Shown here: positions 21,033 through 36,000 of the stretch, in pieces
Numbering within the stretch: the first letter of the stretch is position 1
Layout: the number at the start of each line of letters is the position of its first letter
Assembly: GCA_947561585.1 (NCBI GenBank)
Contig: CANNZV010001050.1
Coordinates: 62,001 to 126,000 of the forward strand
DNA length: 64,000 nucleotides
Source: Caprella mutica
Lineage: Eukaryota; Arthropoda; Malacostraca; Amphipoda; Caprellidae
Direction: 5' to 3'
Notes under the pieces: generated by a model
The model's database searches: none
What the model was told of the DNA's origin: nothing
What the model saw: the letters and a program-made list of their open reading frames with translations, nothing else
Translations under genes and position numbers: made by a program

Positions 21033-24000
21033 CTGAAAAGGGAGTTGTTATTTAAATAGTGGCAGGTTTTAAACAACTCTTAATAAACAATCAAACGAAA
21101 ATTGAGAGAATATAAACTCCAGTTTAAAAGTTCAATGAAATTCTCTTCTTATTTGAGAGTTTAGTTAGAATCAATTACCTACAAGATTTAAAATCTTCTT
21201 ATGTGTTGATGTATGACCTTATTTTTACTATATACTCAAATTTTAATTTTACAAAATTTCTCTTGTAATGTAGTTACTAAGTGAAAATTGCATCGATTTA
21301 ATAATATATAAAATGATGTAAGTTTAGAAAATAGGAATAACAAAATTAGAGCAATGGGACTCTCAAAGCAGAGATTGTGTTCGTCTTTAAAGATACTGTT
21401 ACTATGTCCATTATAACCTGACAATAGTCTCGGTATAGTAGCTATAATCTCTGTATAGTATAGTTAAAGTCTATATAGTATCAATAGTCTATATAGTAAC
21501 TATGGTCTATATAGGAGCTATTGTCTATATAGTAGTTATAGTCTGTATAGTATAGCTATAGTCTCATAGTAATTCTATCGTACCGGTAAATATAATTTTC
21601 TGCGTCAGACAATCGTTCCACTCTTTGAGTTTATGTATATAATAATATACATGGCATTTACTCTCTTTGTATATTGGCATACAGATGGCATTTACTCACT
21701 TTGTATATTGGCATACAGATGCCATTTACTCACTTTGTATATTGGCATACAAATGCCGTCTATGAAGCCAACTTGCATGGCTGGTAACTCGTGCTCCTTT
21801 TCCCTGTTCATCATATCCTGTAAACATTCACAAAATTAGAAAACAGTCTCAGTTTCGAAAGTAGCTACAGGTAACTAGGACAAAAAGATTAATTAAAAAA
21901 AAAGAGTTTTTTTATAAAGCTCAGACAGTTTCTAACGAATATAAAGATATCAATAATGTGATAAAATAATTATTATTGATTATTAAAATCCTTTAATTGA
22001 TATGCGGTTGAAAATTGAAAAATAATAATTATTTTCATAAAAAATGTTAAGTTATATAATATAGCTATTATTTTAATATAAAAGAAATCAAGTCCAAAGC
22101 AATTTTGAGGGTATTTACCCTCATAATACTGAAAATGATGTGAAACTAGGGTTTGTTGGTGAGTTTTTACTGTAACTATGTTAATAAACAATATAATTCA
22201 GACAAAAATTGAGAGAATATCAACTCTATTTAAAAAAGTTCAATCTATTTTATTTGTTAATAAAACATATACTCTTCACAGTGATATTAATTTTGCAAAT
22301 ACAACATAAGGCAGAACTAACACACCAATGAAATGCTACTCACTATTGGGGTTATTTTCCATTTCTCTCTCTCGATGTCTCCCTGTTCAAAGAATTCACT
22401 GGCCACAAGCTCTGCCACTTTTTTCTGCACTTCCCATGGCTTGGTGATGGCCGCCACGTCACAGGCTGTCATCATCATACTCCTCAGTTGCGATTTGGTG
22501 TCTTCGCAGTGCCAGTCTATCGGCACACCGCTAGAAACCAAACTGAAGAAACTCTCGCGCTTCCTGCAGAAAAATAACATCAGTAAAGAAAAAGACACAG
22601 AATTGATGTTATCGAGAGTAACTGGGCATAATGCATACAATTTGATTTCAATGGAAGTTTTACAGAAATCACGAGACTCATGTTTGAAATTTGTTCAAAA
22701 TATGACCTTCTTCATTTTTGACAATTTTCCGAGCATTTTCACAGAAAATTTAAGTATTTAACAATCAGATCAAGTGAATAGCTAACAGTCATATGATTAC
22801 ATTTAGTCTATGCCTGAACGACTTTACATGACATTCTTTATTCCAAGACTACAACTTACGTGTATTAAAATTTATACAAAGAAATACACAGTAGCTACAA
22901 TAGAAAATAAATTTTTACTCCAAACAGTCTCTATATATTTCATGCTTTTCAATCACCCTCAAGCTCTTAAACAATATTAGCTATGAACAGAAATAGTATC
23001 ATGCTTTTTTCTGAAAATGCTAACTGCTTCATTCAATTAACTTGTAACATTCAAAATCTTTGGACTTAACCAAGGTTTACCATCCAGAAAACGATAAAAT
23101 AAAGATTCTCATATCTATTTCTATTCATCAACATACCGTAAATTTAGATTAATTATATGAAGGTTAATAAAATATTTAATTAACCTACAGTACAATAATA
23201 ACAGCTCTATCGAAAACTGATGTAGGGAGGTATGAAGACAATTAGCAATAAGTTAGTTAGCTCGTTATACAGTTGCTTGCCAAGATTGAAATCATACTTG
23301 CAATAACTAATAGAAGGCAGACTAGATATAAAAACACCTTAAAGTCTATAAAAGTGACAGCTTACTTGAAATAAACAGCTAAATCAGTCGCCAGGATGGC
23401 CTCCTCTAACACAGAGACTATTCTACTAAACTCGTCTGGCGTGCATTGACAGAGTATTTTGTTACCGCTGGAGTTGAGGATCATCAGAGACTGGTCGAAG
23501 TGGTGGTGCTCCATGGTGGAGGTGGAGTACAGGCGCGCCAGGGGGGAGGAGGATCTGAATAGAGTGGAGGAAGGTGTTATCTTTGGGAGGAATTTGCACA
23601 GTTGCAGATGTTAAGATTTTACAGGAAAAGAATGTTTGTTATTTGGAAAACAATATGCCATGAATAGCAAAATTGAAATGTATATTAGGATTGATATTTT
23701 GAGCTAAGACAAATATTTCCGTTATCCCGTGAACTATTCTTTAGAAGAAAATCCAATTAGTCTGTTCGTAAAATATGAAATCTTTTAATTTTCAAGTCAG
23801 TCAAAATAAAGTACCTATTACAAAACAATGGCAAGTATCGTAGCCACTCACTTAATTTGGAATGAGTTGTTTGTTCCCCTATGGTCGAGATCGTGACAGA
23901 GACAGGCAATGATGAGGGCCAAGCATTCCATCTCACCAAGGCCTTTCCACCATCCTGTTTTCTGCAACAGAATGAATAATTAACTGATGTTCTTCTTTAG

Positions 24001-27000
24001 TAGAGAGAAACTTGCACTAATTCGGGTCATAGGCATTGGTTTATTTAGATAATTTATCTTATTGATGAACAAGTCAAAGCAAAACATAGTAGAATTATAC
24101 AATGGGATACTTAATGCGATAATTCCACAAGTATGTGATATATCTACTATTTAAATGTCCATGACAAAATAATTTTATAATTTCAAATAGCTAAATAGAA
24201 GATATAAATGACTGGCATGATGATTACAGTGAACATATTAGTAATCACTGTTTTGATGACTACGTTATTGTGAAGTCGTAACTTAGAAAAATGGTAACTA
24301 CTATTATCGGTAATGATTACTACTGACGGTAATGATTACTACTGACGGTAATGATTACTACTGACGGTAATGAATAATACTGATGGTAATAATTACTACT
24401 GACGGTAATGATTACTACTGACGGTAATAATTAATACTGACGGTAATGAATAATACTGATGGTAATAATTTACTACTGACGGTAATGATTACTACTGACG
24501 GTAAGGATTACTACTCACAGTAATAATGACGAACATCATCTGTGCGACATTGAAGGCGTGTCTCCAGTTGTGGTAAGGCACGTCTCTGTAGTTTTTCCTG
24601 ACGCTGAGTAGCCACCTGCACAGAGTGAGGTAGTCGATGTGGAACCTGTCTATCAGGTCTAGATCCAGGAACATCCGGATACAAGCCTGCACATCATAGG
24701 GATATTCCGTAAAATAGGACATATACGATTGTGATGAATAAAGAACAATATGGTTGTGATAGAAAATAGGACGATACGATTCGTAATTCAGAAAAATAAT
24801 TCATCTTTTTAGCTCAAAAATTAGCGATGCAGAACATGCTTTTTAACATTTGAAATTAACTTAATGAGATAATAACATCAACTTCTAAAATGCTTTTAGG
24901 TTTATAACATCGAACACACTAAGCAATGTCTATCTGATAACCTTCCTTACCTTCAATGTACCGTCATCATCTAGAGAGAAGTCATCGAATCTGAAGTCAT
25001 GAAGTTTGAAGGCGCTAGCTGATGCAATGCGAGCATTCTGTGTAAGCAATTTATACATAAATGTGAAGAATAAAGCAAAAAGACAAAATTCAATTAGGTG
25101 GAGATACTCCTCATTTTACCAAACTCAATCAAAATATTATTAGTGCATCCAAAGATATAAGTGTGTACATTTTCCGTGAGTTTTACTTTTAGCATCTGTG
25201 CGTCCTCTTTGGGGGCGGTGGCGTGGTAACTGAGTACCTCGAGAGTTACGCTCTGCTTCGCCATCGCAGTCACTGCCTTCTCGTACCTACATGGGGAAGA
25301 GGAAGTAATTATTGCACTTGCACTTGAGGTATGGGGAAAGAAGAGGTTTAACAAAGTCATATTCTGAGGAAAATCAACTAGAGGTAAATTTTTAGGCCAA
25401 TTTAAGTAAGATTTTTTGAAAGATTAGTAACTAAGTAGCTGTTAGTACATTACTTTAAATTAAACATATATTAAAGAGGAGAGCAACTGTTTGACGGTTT
25501 CATTTATTCAGAACATAAACTTGTAGCTAAGTGAAAATGGCTTAGAAATGTTTGGCAGACTCACATGTTGGTGTTATTCAAACCCATTCCGCAGAATATG
25601 GCAAAGGCCTCCAAGAAGTTTTCGTCATTTTTGGTGAAAGGAAGATTGTCGAATTTGTTGATGAGTTGCACCACTCCTAATATTTTGCCTGATGTGTTAC
25701 GAATGGCCTGACAGAGAATGCTCTTGTGTCTGAAACTCGTGTCTTTGTCCACTTGGGGATCGAATCGGGAGTCTTTGTAAGCGTCTGGGATGTTGATTGT
25801 CTGAAAAAGAAAAACATGCATGTTATAAAATCAAAATTTAAACACTACCTAAGTGAATACGAGTCCTTTTTTCTAACTTATTAAATCGTCATAAATGAAT
25901 ATTACAAATGATTTCTTAAAAATATTCCTCTTCTAATTACATATGATTTATTAATTCTAATTTTAACCAATTTAATTATCATCTTCAACAAATGAACACT
26001 ATTTTATTATAGCAAATTGAATGCGTTAGGTAATCTACAAGTTCATTTGTGACTGTAACTATCTAAAAGTTAGTACCTTTCCTGTCGAAGCCACGAGGCC
26101 AGTGATGCCGATATTGGGAGGGAACCGCGACTCGAAGGGACTGGTCCTTGTGTCTGCACCCTCTGCCTCCATGTCGTGAACCTCCAAGTCAAACACCCGA
26201 GAAAAGGTGCACCTTGGACCAGCGTCAGTCAGTAGAACCTGAGAGGGGAAAAGTAAGAGTTTATAAAGGAGAAAATTAAATAAGAAAATTGAATTCTTTT
26301 TGAAAAATCATCTGATTATCATAAAAATCTTTATTTATTCTTATGTAGAAATTGTATTTTGTCAGTTTTTAGGTTTTTCTGTATTGTCAGTACCTCAACA
26401 CAAACTGTACACTGCACAACACATTTACCTGTACACTGCACAACACATTTACCTGTACACTGTACATTACACTGCACATTACCTGTACTCTGACGCACTG
26501 CAGCAGACTCTGCATGTGAATCATTATCCTGTACACCATTTGTTCTATGGTGCTCTGCTCCTCGAAAATAATGCGTGCTAAATCAAGTAGAACCTATAGA
26601 AAATAAAGGCGATATTAACGTACTCTAGTAACAATAAGGCCGATATAAATTCATAAATAGGTATATATAAAATACAATGGATTATTTCACATCGTAGAAG
26701 TACCTAAGTAATCAGTAAATAACATCCAGTAAATAAGAAAGCATAAAAAATATATTAAAGATGTAACTATTTTTTAAAAAGTGAACTGCCAAAATATTTG
26801 AATTTGCCTCCAATGTTTTGTTTCAGTAATATTTCTCCGAAGATTATTTGTATTTCCTTTTCCAAATGTTGTTACATATGGCTACTTTGTGTTCAGCAGG
26901 CAGAGGTGCCTAATGTTTGTTACTTAGAAGTGACCTCAGTTGGCTAATGTTCTCGGGAGAGGTGGCCTAATTCTTTATTCAATTAGTCTCAGTCTCCTGT

Positions 27001-30000
27001 AGAGGAACTAAAAGACTAGAACTTGCGGTAGAAAGAATGTCATTAGCTGAGTGTCACTACAAGAGATCAAACTAATGTAAGAATTTAAATATCAAATGAG
27101 TCATCGTGTACTTTCAGTTAATTTTGCACAGGGTGGATCTAGCCTATGCGTATAAATAAGTTATTAAAAAGGGTTAAGAAATGAAATTGGTAATTTATGA
27201 GCGCATTTCACCTGGTTCCTGCGCACTTCCAGTTGAGATCTCTCGTAAAGCTGCGCATTCTTAAGACCGATACCACAGAACTGAAGGTAGGCTTCAAAAA
27301 CCTTCTCATCCCCTGGGGTGAAAGAAGGCCCGTCCTTCTTGTTGATGACCTAAAGAAGGAACCCATTGGTTAGAAAATTAGAAGAGAGGAAGGTAGGAGA
27401 TGTATAGAATAGTTCAGTATCACTTGCAATTCCTTATCAATTTCTACTCCACTCTAATTTTTTATAGATTTTACATTGTTTTGAAATCTCACAGACATGG
27501 AGGCACACATTTAGGATTTTTTCCTCTTATTTCAGTTTGTACACACAAATATTCACCCCCAGTCATCCCCCACAGCTAATATACCACAGCAACTCTATCA
27601 CTATTGCGTTAGTTGTCATGCAACAGATGTTAAGTGAATTATCAGCAATAGAGTAACTGCATTCTCTAGCTAAAATACTTACATTGCTATCCCAATGTCG
27701 TAATGTCTAAATTGAATTTAAACATATGTCAAATAATATATTTCAAATCGCAATAAACTATTTAAGAATAGAAGAAAGAAATGATTACTTTCTAAATTCT
27801 AATTTCAAACCCCCACCCACTTCCATCACTTCCCCCCCTCCCTTACCTGAGCCACTCCAATCACTTCTCCCGCTGAGTCTATGATTGGCATACAGAGCAG
27901 TGAGCGAGTGATGTAGCCAGTCATTGCGTCCACATCGTGATTGAAACGTGAGTCCTGAAAAGAAGATACTATGACATCAACTACACACTTCATAATGTGA
28001 CTATGATAAAGAGAAATAAAGCATTTTCCTATGGTAACTATAACAAAAAGAGATCGCATAGTCATGAACAAAATAACAACGGCTCACGGATGGAAGAGGA
28101 AAATGAAGAGGTGATAGTAAATAAAGCCTACGAGTCTACTTAACTCAAAATATAACACCTCGTAGTTGAAGAGCATAACTCTAGCGCTATCCTCTAAAAC
28201 TGCATATAGCGTTGAAAAAAAGGATAAACATGGTCTTCCTTTCACCACAGACAGCTTCAGGATAGAGCCATTGCGCGCTATAATATAAAGGTAACTATAA
28301 TACATATAGCATACTTAATAAAGGCATCTATAATAAATACAACATACTTCGTAAAGGCAAATATTACTTAATCAACATTCAAACATTTCAACCAATAAAT
28401 ACATCAAAGGTAAAAGTCGCAGCTTTTATGAAACCTATTTACTTATTCCCACCATCATAAATGCATAGAGAAGAGTTCTGTCACTTCAAAAGCTATTACA
28501 CACAAGTATTTATTAATTAAGAGGCAGAGTACCGAGTGATAGAAGTGTGAGAGTTCAGTCCACTTATTGCAACGTTAGAGGTAAATATTTTGCGAGTGTT
28601 TTGACAAAGCCTTGTGTCCCATATCCCCTTTAAGGCTTCCATCAATCAGTGGCCATCAATAATTTCTACCTGAGTAACTTTACGTCAAGCTCATGCTCAC
28701 AATTCACCTTTTCATTGCTAGGGAATAAAATCTGATTCCACATGGGTGTGCGGACAATAAAATATTCATGGGATTTTCACTGCCTTTGACACGATTCATC
28801 GCGATATACAAAAGTCAATGTTAGCTTTTCATCACTGCCATTCAAATGACAACTTCCTAATGAAAACATGGCTAGGACCATCTTCACTTGTATAGAAACT
28901 GCATGGTAACTTTAAAAAAATACTATTTCAGCTTAAATAATCAATGCATTCTATTACGATAAGTACTAATGTTTATAAAGAACCTATTCGGATTAAAGAC
29001 AATATTACCATTAAAAAACACGAATTGATGCCGCAGTATATTTCTTACTATGCGTGTCACATGTAGGTTAGGAGCGAACACTAGAATGAGTATATTCTAG
29101 CAGTAACCTAAATATGATCAATAGATGAGTTAATAACAACAAAAAAAGTTTCATCTCAATTTGTAATATGTTTAGGAAGGCTTTCACCATCACAGCAACG
29201 AATGAAAAATATCCTAACGAGTTTCAGCAATTTTTGTACCTAACTGAAGTAGTTTGGCGCTCTGTGAAAAATAATACGATAGTAATTAACTTGCAGGAAG
29301 ATATGTGTAGATCATCAGCAGAAGGTGTGTAGATCATCAGCAGAAGGTGTGTAGATCATCAGCAGAAGGTGTGTAGATCATCAGCAGAAGGTGTGTAGAT
29401 CATCAGCAGAAGGTGTGTAGATCATCAGCAGAAGGTGTGTAGATCATCAGCAGAAGGTGTGTAGATCATCAGCAGAAGGTGTGTAGATCATCAGCAGAAG
29501 GTGTGTAGATCATCAGCAGAAGGTGTGTAGATCATCAGCAGAAGGTGTGTAGATCATCAGCAGAAGGTGTGTAGATCATCAGCAGAAGGTGTGTAGATCA
29601 TCAGCAGAAGGTGTGTAGATCATCAGCAGAAGGTGTGTAGATCATCAGCAGAAGGTGTGTAGATCATCAGCAGAAGGTGTGTAGATCATCAGCAGAAGGT
29701 GTGTAGATCATCAGCAGAAGGTGTGTAGATCATCAGCAGAAGGTGTGTAGATCATCAGCAGAAGATGTGTAGATCATCAGCAGAAGGTGTGTAGATCATC
29801 AGCAGAAGGTGTTTAGATCATCAGCAGAAGGTGTTTAGATCATCAGCAGAAGGTGTTTAGATCATCAGCAGAAGGTGTGTAGATCATCAGCAGAAGATGT
29901 GTAGATCATCAGCAGAAGATGTGTAGATCATCAGCAGAAGGTGTGTAGATCATCAGCAGAAGGTGTTTAGATCATCAGCAGAAGGTGTGTAGATCATCAG

Positions 30001-33000
30001 CAGAAGATGTGTAGATCATCAGCAGAAGATGTGTAGGTCATCAGCAGAAGATGTGTAGATCATCAGCAGAAGGTGTGTAGATCATCAGCAGAAGGTGTGT
30101 AGATCATCAGCAGAAGGTGTGTAGATCATCAGCAGAAGATGTGTAGATCATCAGCAGAAGATGTGTAGATCATCAGCAGAAGGTGTGTAGATCATCAGCA
30201 GAAGGTGTGTAGATCATCAGCAGAAGGTGTGTAGATCATCAGCAGAAGGTGTGTAGATCATCAGCAGAAGGTGTGTAGATCATCAGCAGAAGGTGTGTAG
30301 ATCATCAGCAGAAGGTGTGTAGATCATCAGCAGAAGGTGTGTAGATCATCAGCAGAAGATGTGTTGATCATCAGCAGAAGATGTTTAGATCATCAGCAGA
30401 AGGTGTGTAGATCATCAGCAGAAGGTGTTTAGATCATCAGCAGAAGGTGTGTAGATCATCAGCAGAAGGTGTGTAGATCATCAGCAGAAGGTGTGTAGAT
30501 CATCAGCAGAAGGTGTTTAGATCATCAGCAGAAGGTGTGTAGATCATCAGCAGAAGGTGTTTAGATCATCAGCAGAAGGTGTGTAGATCATCAGCAGAAG
30601 GTGTTTAGATCATCAGCAGAAGGTGTGTAGATCATCAGCAGAAGGTGTGTAGATCATCAGCAGAAGGTGTTTAGATCATCAGCAGAAGGTGTTTAGATCA
30701 TCAGCAGAAGGTGTTTAGATCATCAGCAGAAGATGTGTAGATCATCAGCAGAAGGTGTGTAGATCATCAGCAGAAGGTGTGTAGATCATCAGCAGAAGGT
30801 GTGTAGATCATCAGCAGAAGGTGTTTAGATCATCAGCAGAAGGTGTGTAGATCATCAGCAGAAGGTGTTTAGATCATCAGCAGAAGGTGTGTAGATCATC
30901 AGCAGAAGGTGTTTAGATCATCAGCAGAAGGTGTGTAGATCATCAGCAGAAGGTGTTTAGATCATCAGCAGAAGGTGTGTAGATCATCAGCAGAAGGTGT
31001 GTAGATCATCAGCAGAAGGTGTGTAGATCATCAGCAGAAGGTGTGTAGATCATCAGCAGAAGGTGTGTAGATCATCAGCAGAAGGTGTGTAGATCATCAG
31101 CAGAAGGTGTGTAGATCATCAGCAGAAGGTGTGTAGATCATCAGCAGAAGGTGTGTAGATCATCAGCAGAAGGTGTGTAGATCATCAGCAGAAGGTGTGT
31201 AGATCATCAGCAGAAGGTGTGTAGATCATCAGCAGAAGGTGTGTAGATCATCAGCAGAAGGTGTGTAGATCATCAGCAGAAGGTGTGTAGATCATCAGCA
31301 GAAGGTGTGTAGATCATCAGCAGAAGGTGTTTAGATCATCAGCAGAAGGTGTGTAGATCATCAGCAGAAGGTGTGTAGATCATCAGCAGAAGGTGTGTAG
31401 ATCATCAGCAGAAGGTGTGTAGATCATCAGCAGAAGGTGTGTAGATCATCAGCAGAAGGTGTGTAGATCATCAGCAGAAGGTGTTTAGATCATCAGCAGA
31501 AGGTGTGTAGATCATCAGCAGAAGGTGTGTAGATCATCAGCAGAAGGTGTGTAGATCATCAGCAGAAGGTGTGTAGATCATCAGCAGAAGGTGTGTAGAT
31601 CATCAGCAGAAGGTGTGTAGATCATCAGCAGAAGATGTGTAGATCATCAGCAGAAGATGTGTAGATCATCAGCAGAAGGTGTGTAGATCATTTGATCCAA
31701 TATAAAACGTATCAAAATATATAACATACGATTCCGTACCATAATACAAAAATAAGATAACAATTTTTCAATAAATAAAAAGAGGAATAATGTCCTCATT
31801 TAGAAAACACAATCACTCATTGACTCCAAAATACGCATCTCCATTACTAAGTTCTATTGCCATTTATAAGAAAGTCTTTAACAAATTCATTAGAAGAAAC
31901 TGTTAATTCTTTCTAAATTGCTTTAACAGTGTACTAACATCTACTAAATAATGTAAAAGACATTAGGAGTGTTCACTTTTAGTAGGTTGCAGTTGCTTTC
32001 TTTAGATTGAAGTCTAGGCGTAATTTTATCCTGTGCCAAAGCGTCCCAATGGACTTACAATAAATAAAAGGCAAAGTCTTTGAGGACCTTATTTCCAGCA
32101 CAAATAACAGCTATTGGGTTACCTACCACCAAATAAAGGTTAGGAGACTTGGTTACTATTTTCTGGCTCAGTCTGTTATTACTTGCATCCTTATATTTAT
32201 AGTTAAGTAGAATAAACACTATAGAGTTTCAATGTGATTTTAGAGCTCATAAAGAAGTATGTTTTCTTTGTAGAGAATAATTATTGTCTTAGGCAGATAA
32301 TGTTGCTACATAATAGGGGGAAAAACAATGCTCAATCAATGGGAAAACACATTTGAAATAGGATATTGGTATTGATACACATAACTAAGTCTACTGAAGG
32401 TATGGTTGGTGGGAGAGTAGGAGACATAATGTACATTATTTAGCATCAGTTTCTTATATTATGATGCATATCAGAAGTGATATGAGAACAGGAAACATTG
32501 AGATAATTTTATCTTCAAGTCGATGCAGCTATCACATAATTTAACCAATCATTATAACAGATGAATATTTCGAGTTAAATTATTCAGATACGCCAAATTT
32601 ATCCCAGAATTAAATGTTTATATTTTTATACCAGAGTTAGTGAATGGGTAGTTAAACTATATTAGGAAAAACATGTATTAAAAACCGAATAAAAATGTAT
32701 TTCGCTAATAGGATTCGAACCGTGGTTTAAGTATTGAGGTCCATGGCTCTAATCTCGATATGAGGAAATCGAATTCTCTTATTTCTTATTTTTTATTTGT
32801 ACATGGATGCTCACCTTGTAGGCGTCAGGTATGTTGAGCATGGTACCTTTCTCCGCTACAAAACCGACAATGCCAGACCCCCAGGGGATGCGAATCTCCT
32901 CCTTCTCTTGCATCTCCTCCACTGTGGAGTCAACTCTCACGTCAAAGAGAGTGGATACGAGGCAGCGATTGTTACACTCCTAGTGATCGGAGAGAAGAAC

Positions 33001-36000
33001 AGGTGAAGAATTTTTAACGACTCTGATGAATAGTTTTAATATTATTTTTATAAATCAATTTTCAGAACTTTTTGAATCATGTTAAAAAAATTTAAATCAT
33101 TTTTTTTTAGAAATTCAATGAATTTTCAATAGCTGTTCAACGATTTTTTTTATAATATTTTTAATATATCTGTTAATATTCATGACGTAGCTACCTTGTC
33201 TCCCTGTACCAAGAACAGAGAACATCTGTCTGCTCGCGTGAGTATGGACACGTTCTGCAGAATTTTGTGACACAGTGTCCGTATGTCCAGTTCGTTGAAT
33301 ATGTCCTTCACGAGCATGAAAATGAGTTCTCGCTCGTCCAGGCCTTTCAGTTCGGGTCGAGATTTACGACGAACCTGAAAAAAGAAGATAAAGCCACTTA
33401 AATATTTTTTCTTTTACAATGTGCTGCAAAGGCGGTATAATCGAAATCAAACTTTCGCCAAATAGGTTCTAAATTGATTTAGAACATCTAATTGTGTAAT
33501 ATTAGTACATCAGTTTCTTTTAGAAATGCTTTTCTTTTCAATATAAGATAAAATGTGGCGCTGTCTGGTGGTGGGATTAAGAGCAAGTGGTCATCTTTGT
33601 TTTCAAGTGGCAATAATTAGGTACAACTATTATTGGTTGAGTAAGTTTCTTATGAATTACTACCTATTATAAATATAATTCAAAATGAATAATAAACATT
33701 CGACAAATAGACATTTTACCGGACGCACATTTGACATTATTATTTTTTATTATTTCTATTAAACTAGCCTAATCTTTTCTTTAAACTAAGTAACCTTTTC
33801 GCTGACATCACCAATATGTTTTGTTGTCTCTTTGCTCATCAATGATGCAAGGGTAGCCATTAAGCTAACCTGTTTCTCCTCCTCTTTTAGTTTGAATGAA
33901 ATAATTCATGACAGTGAAAGGGTATTAAATTTTTAATAAAATAAATTTTAAATTGTTGAGTAATAAATGGCGGCAGTTTGTAATGAATATACACATTAAA
34001 TATTCAGGCGTTTATTAATTAAAATAAACGGATTAATGACGGTGCTGTCATATTTTGGCGGCAAATCTCCGTTCGGTTAAATCTCCGCACATGATACAAT
34101 TCATATATGCATGGAATTTATGCAAAAATTCGAAACATTTTTGTGAGTGATATATATATATATATATATATATAAAGGTATTAGCTACTCAGTCACAAAT
34201 TGAATGACTTACACATAGTATGTACTAGTATGCCCTAACGCCCAGAAAATATTAATTGCCAATCGTCCGCTCTCGACCTGAGATTATTAACGATGACAAA
34301 AAGACCATCTATCTACGACCAGAAATGATTCGACAAAAATCCAACCGTAATTTATTACGAGTTTTAATCCCTTAAATATAGGTATCTTTCGTGTCATTCC
34401 ACACAAAAGATACGAGTAAAGTTATAATATTTTACGTTAAAAACTATTGATATTTACCGTACAGACGATAATTGATGATATACCAATTGTAAATTTCCGA
34501 TTGAGTTTAAAGGTAAATTAGCATATTTTTGTGAAATATTATTTTCAATTTTCAAAATTGATGCAAGGAAATAAACTGTCATCTTCAAATTCCAATCACA
34601 ATTGATATTGGTTATTAGTTATTGGCAAAACAATGAATTAAATGAATTAATGCGAAAAAGACTTCTGTAATTCCTTCCTCTAATTTAAAAAATGGGACAA
34701 TTTTCCCATGTTAAATTCTGTAAGCAGCTCAAACAGTTAAAATAAGCATTACTAAAGCAATGTAATTCATAACTTCATCAAAAGAATAATAACTAACAAA
34801 ACATAAGCTTATTGAGTAGAAAATGACAAGAATGATAGTCATAAAAAATGGCTAATCAGTTTAGCCACAACAAGATGGCAAATCAGTTTAGCCTCAACAA
34901 GATGGCTAATCAGTTTAGCCACAACAAGATGGCTAATCAGTTTAGCCTCAACAAGATGGCTAATCAGTTTAGCCTCAACAAGATGGCTAATCAGTTTAGC
35001 CACAGGATGGCTAATCAGTTTAGCCACAACAAGATGGCTAATCAGTCTAGCCACAGGATGGCTAATCAGTTTAGCCACAAAACAACAAGATGGCTAATCA
35101 GTCTAGCCACAGGATGGCTAAGTCTAGATGGCTATTTCCCTCAGAGATGAATGCCGTAGCCATCAGACTGTAAACATATCCATTATTCAGATGCTATCTA
35201 ATATTCGATAGCTTCTCTCGATCACAGATCACAATGTTGGACAGTTTATTTCATGCGGGAAATGAGTCTTTATTTCACTGTTATATGTTGCTGAGCATTA
35301 TTACATAGATGCGAATAATACTAATGCTAAATTTGATAATTATTAAATAAAAAATAAAATATTACATATGCATGCACCATTGCAAGATGACTCACCTTAT
35401 GCACCATTGCAAGATGATTCACCTTATTCACCATTGCAAGGTGACTCACCTTATGCACCATTGCAAGGTGACTCACCTTATGCACCATTGCAAGGTGATT
35501 CTCATGCCGAGCTGGCGTTAGGAAGGTGACTCACCTTATGCATCAGAGTAAGGTGATTCTCATGCCGAGCTGGCGTTAGGAAGGTGACTCACCTTATGCA
35601 TCAGAGTAAGGTGATTCTCATGCTGGGCTGGCGTTAGGAAGGTGACTCACCTTATGCATCAGAGTAAGGTGATTCTCATGCTGGGCTGGCGTTAGGAAGG
35701 TGGGCGTGCCATCAATGGTGTTCACTATGGGTTTCACCAGACCACATTTCTCAAACTCGTGAGCTGATATTTTACGAACTGGAGTAGTGGCTCCTGTGGA
35801 AAAAAGACAGCCTTGAGATAGGCAACGAATATCAATAGAAATCATGGAGCATTAATAACTTCAATGCAATACATAAAGGTAGTAAATATTAAATCAATTT
35901 ATAACCCACATACATTCTACAATAACAAAAAATGAAAAACTATTCATGATTCACTTTGCCATCAGAGCACAAATAGATTTACTTCCCAAATGAATATCCT

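Noticed and set aside
22333..22761. 142-codon plus-strand frame
   Set aside because: It is the antisense of Pde11 exon 18 plus intron; the minus strand carries the conserved catalytic residues.
29300..31692. CRISPR-like array
   Set aside because: Units are directly adjacent with no unique spacers, in a eukaryotic intron; it is a minisatellite.
32700..32770. Functional tRNA gene
   Set aside because: A perfect B-box is present but no complete cloverleaf or acceptor stem can be drawn.
32797..33006. 69-codon plus-strand frame
   Set aside because: Antisense of Pde11 exon 7.
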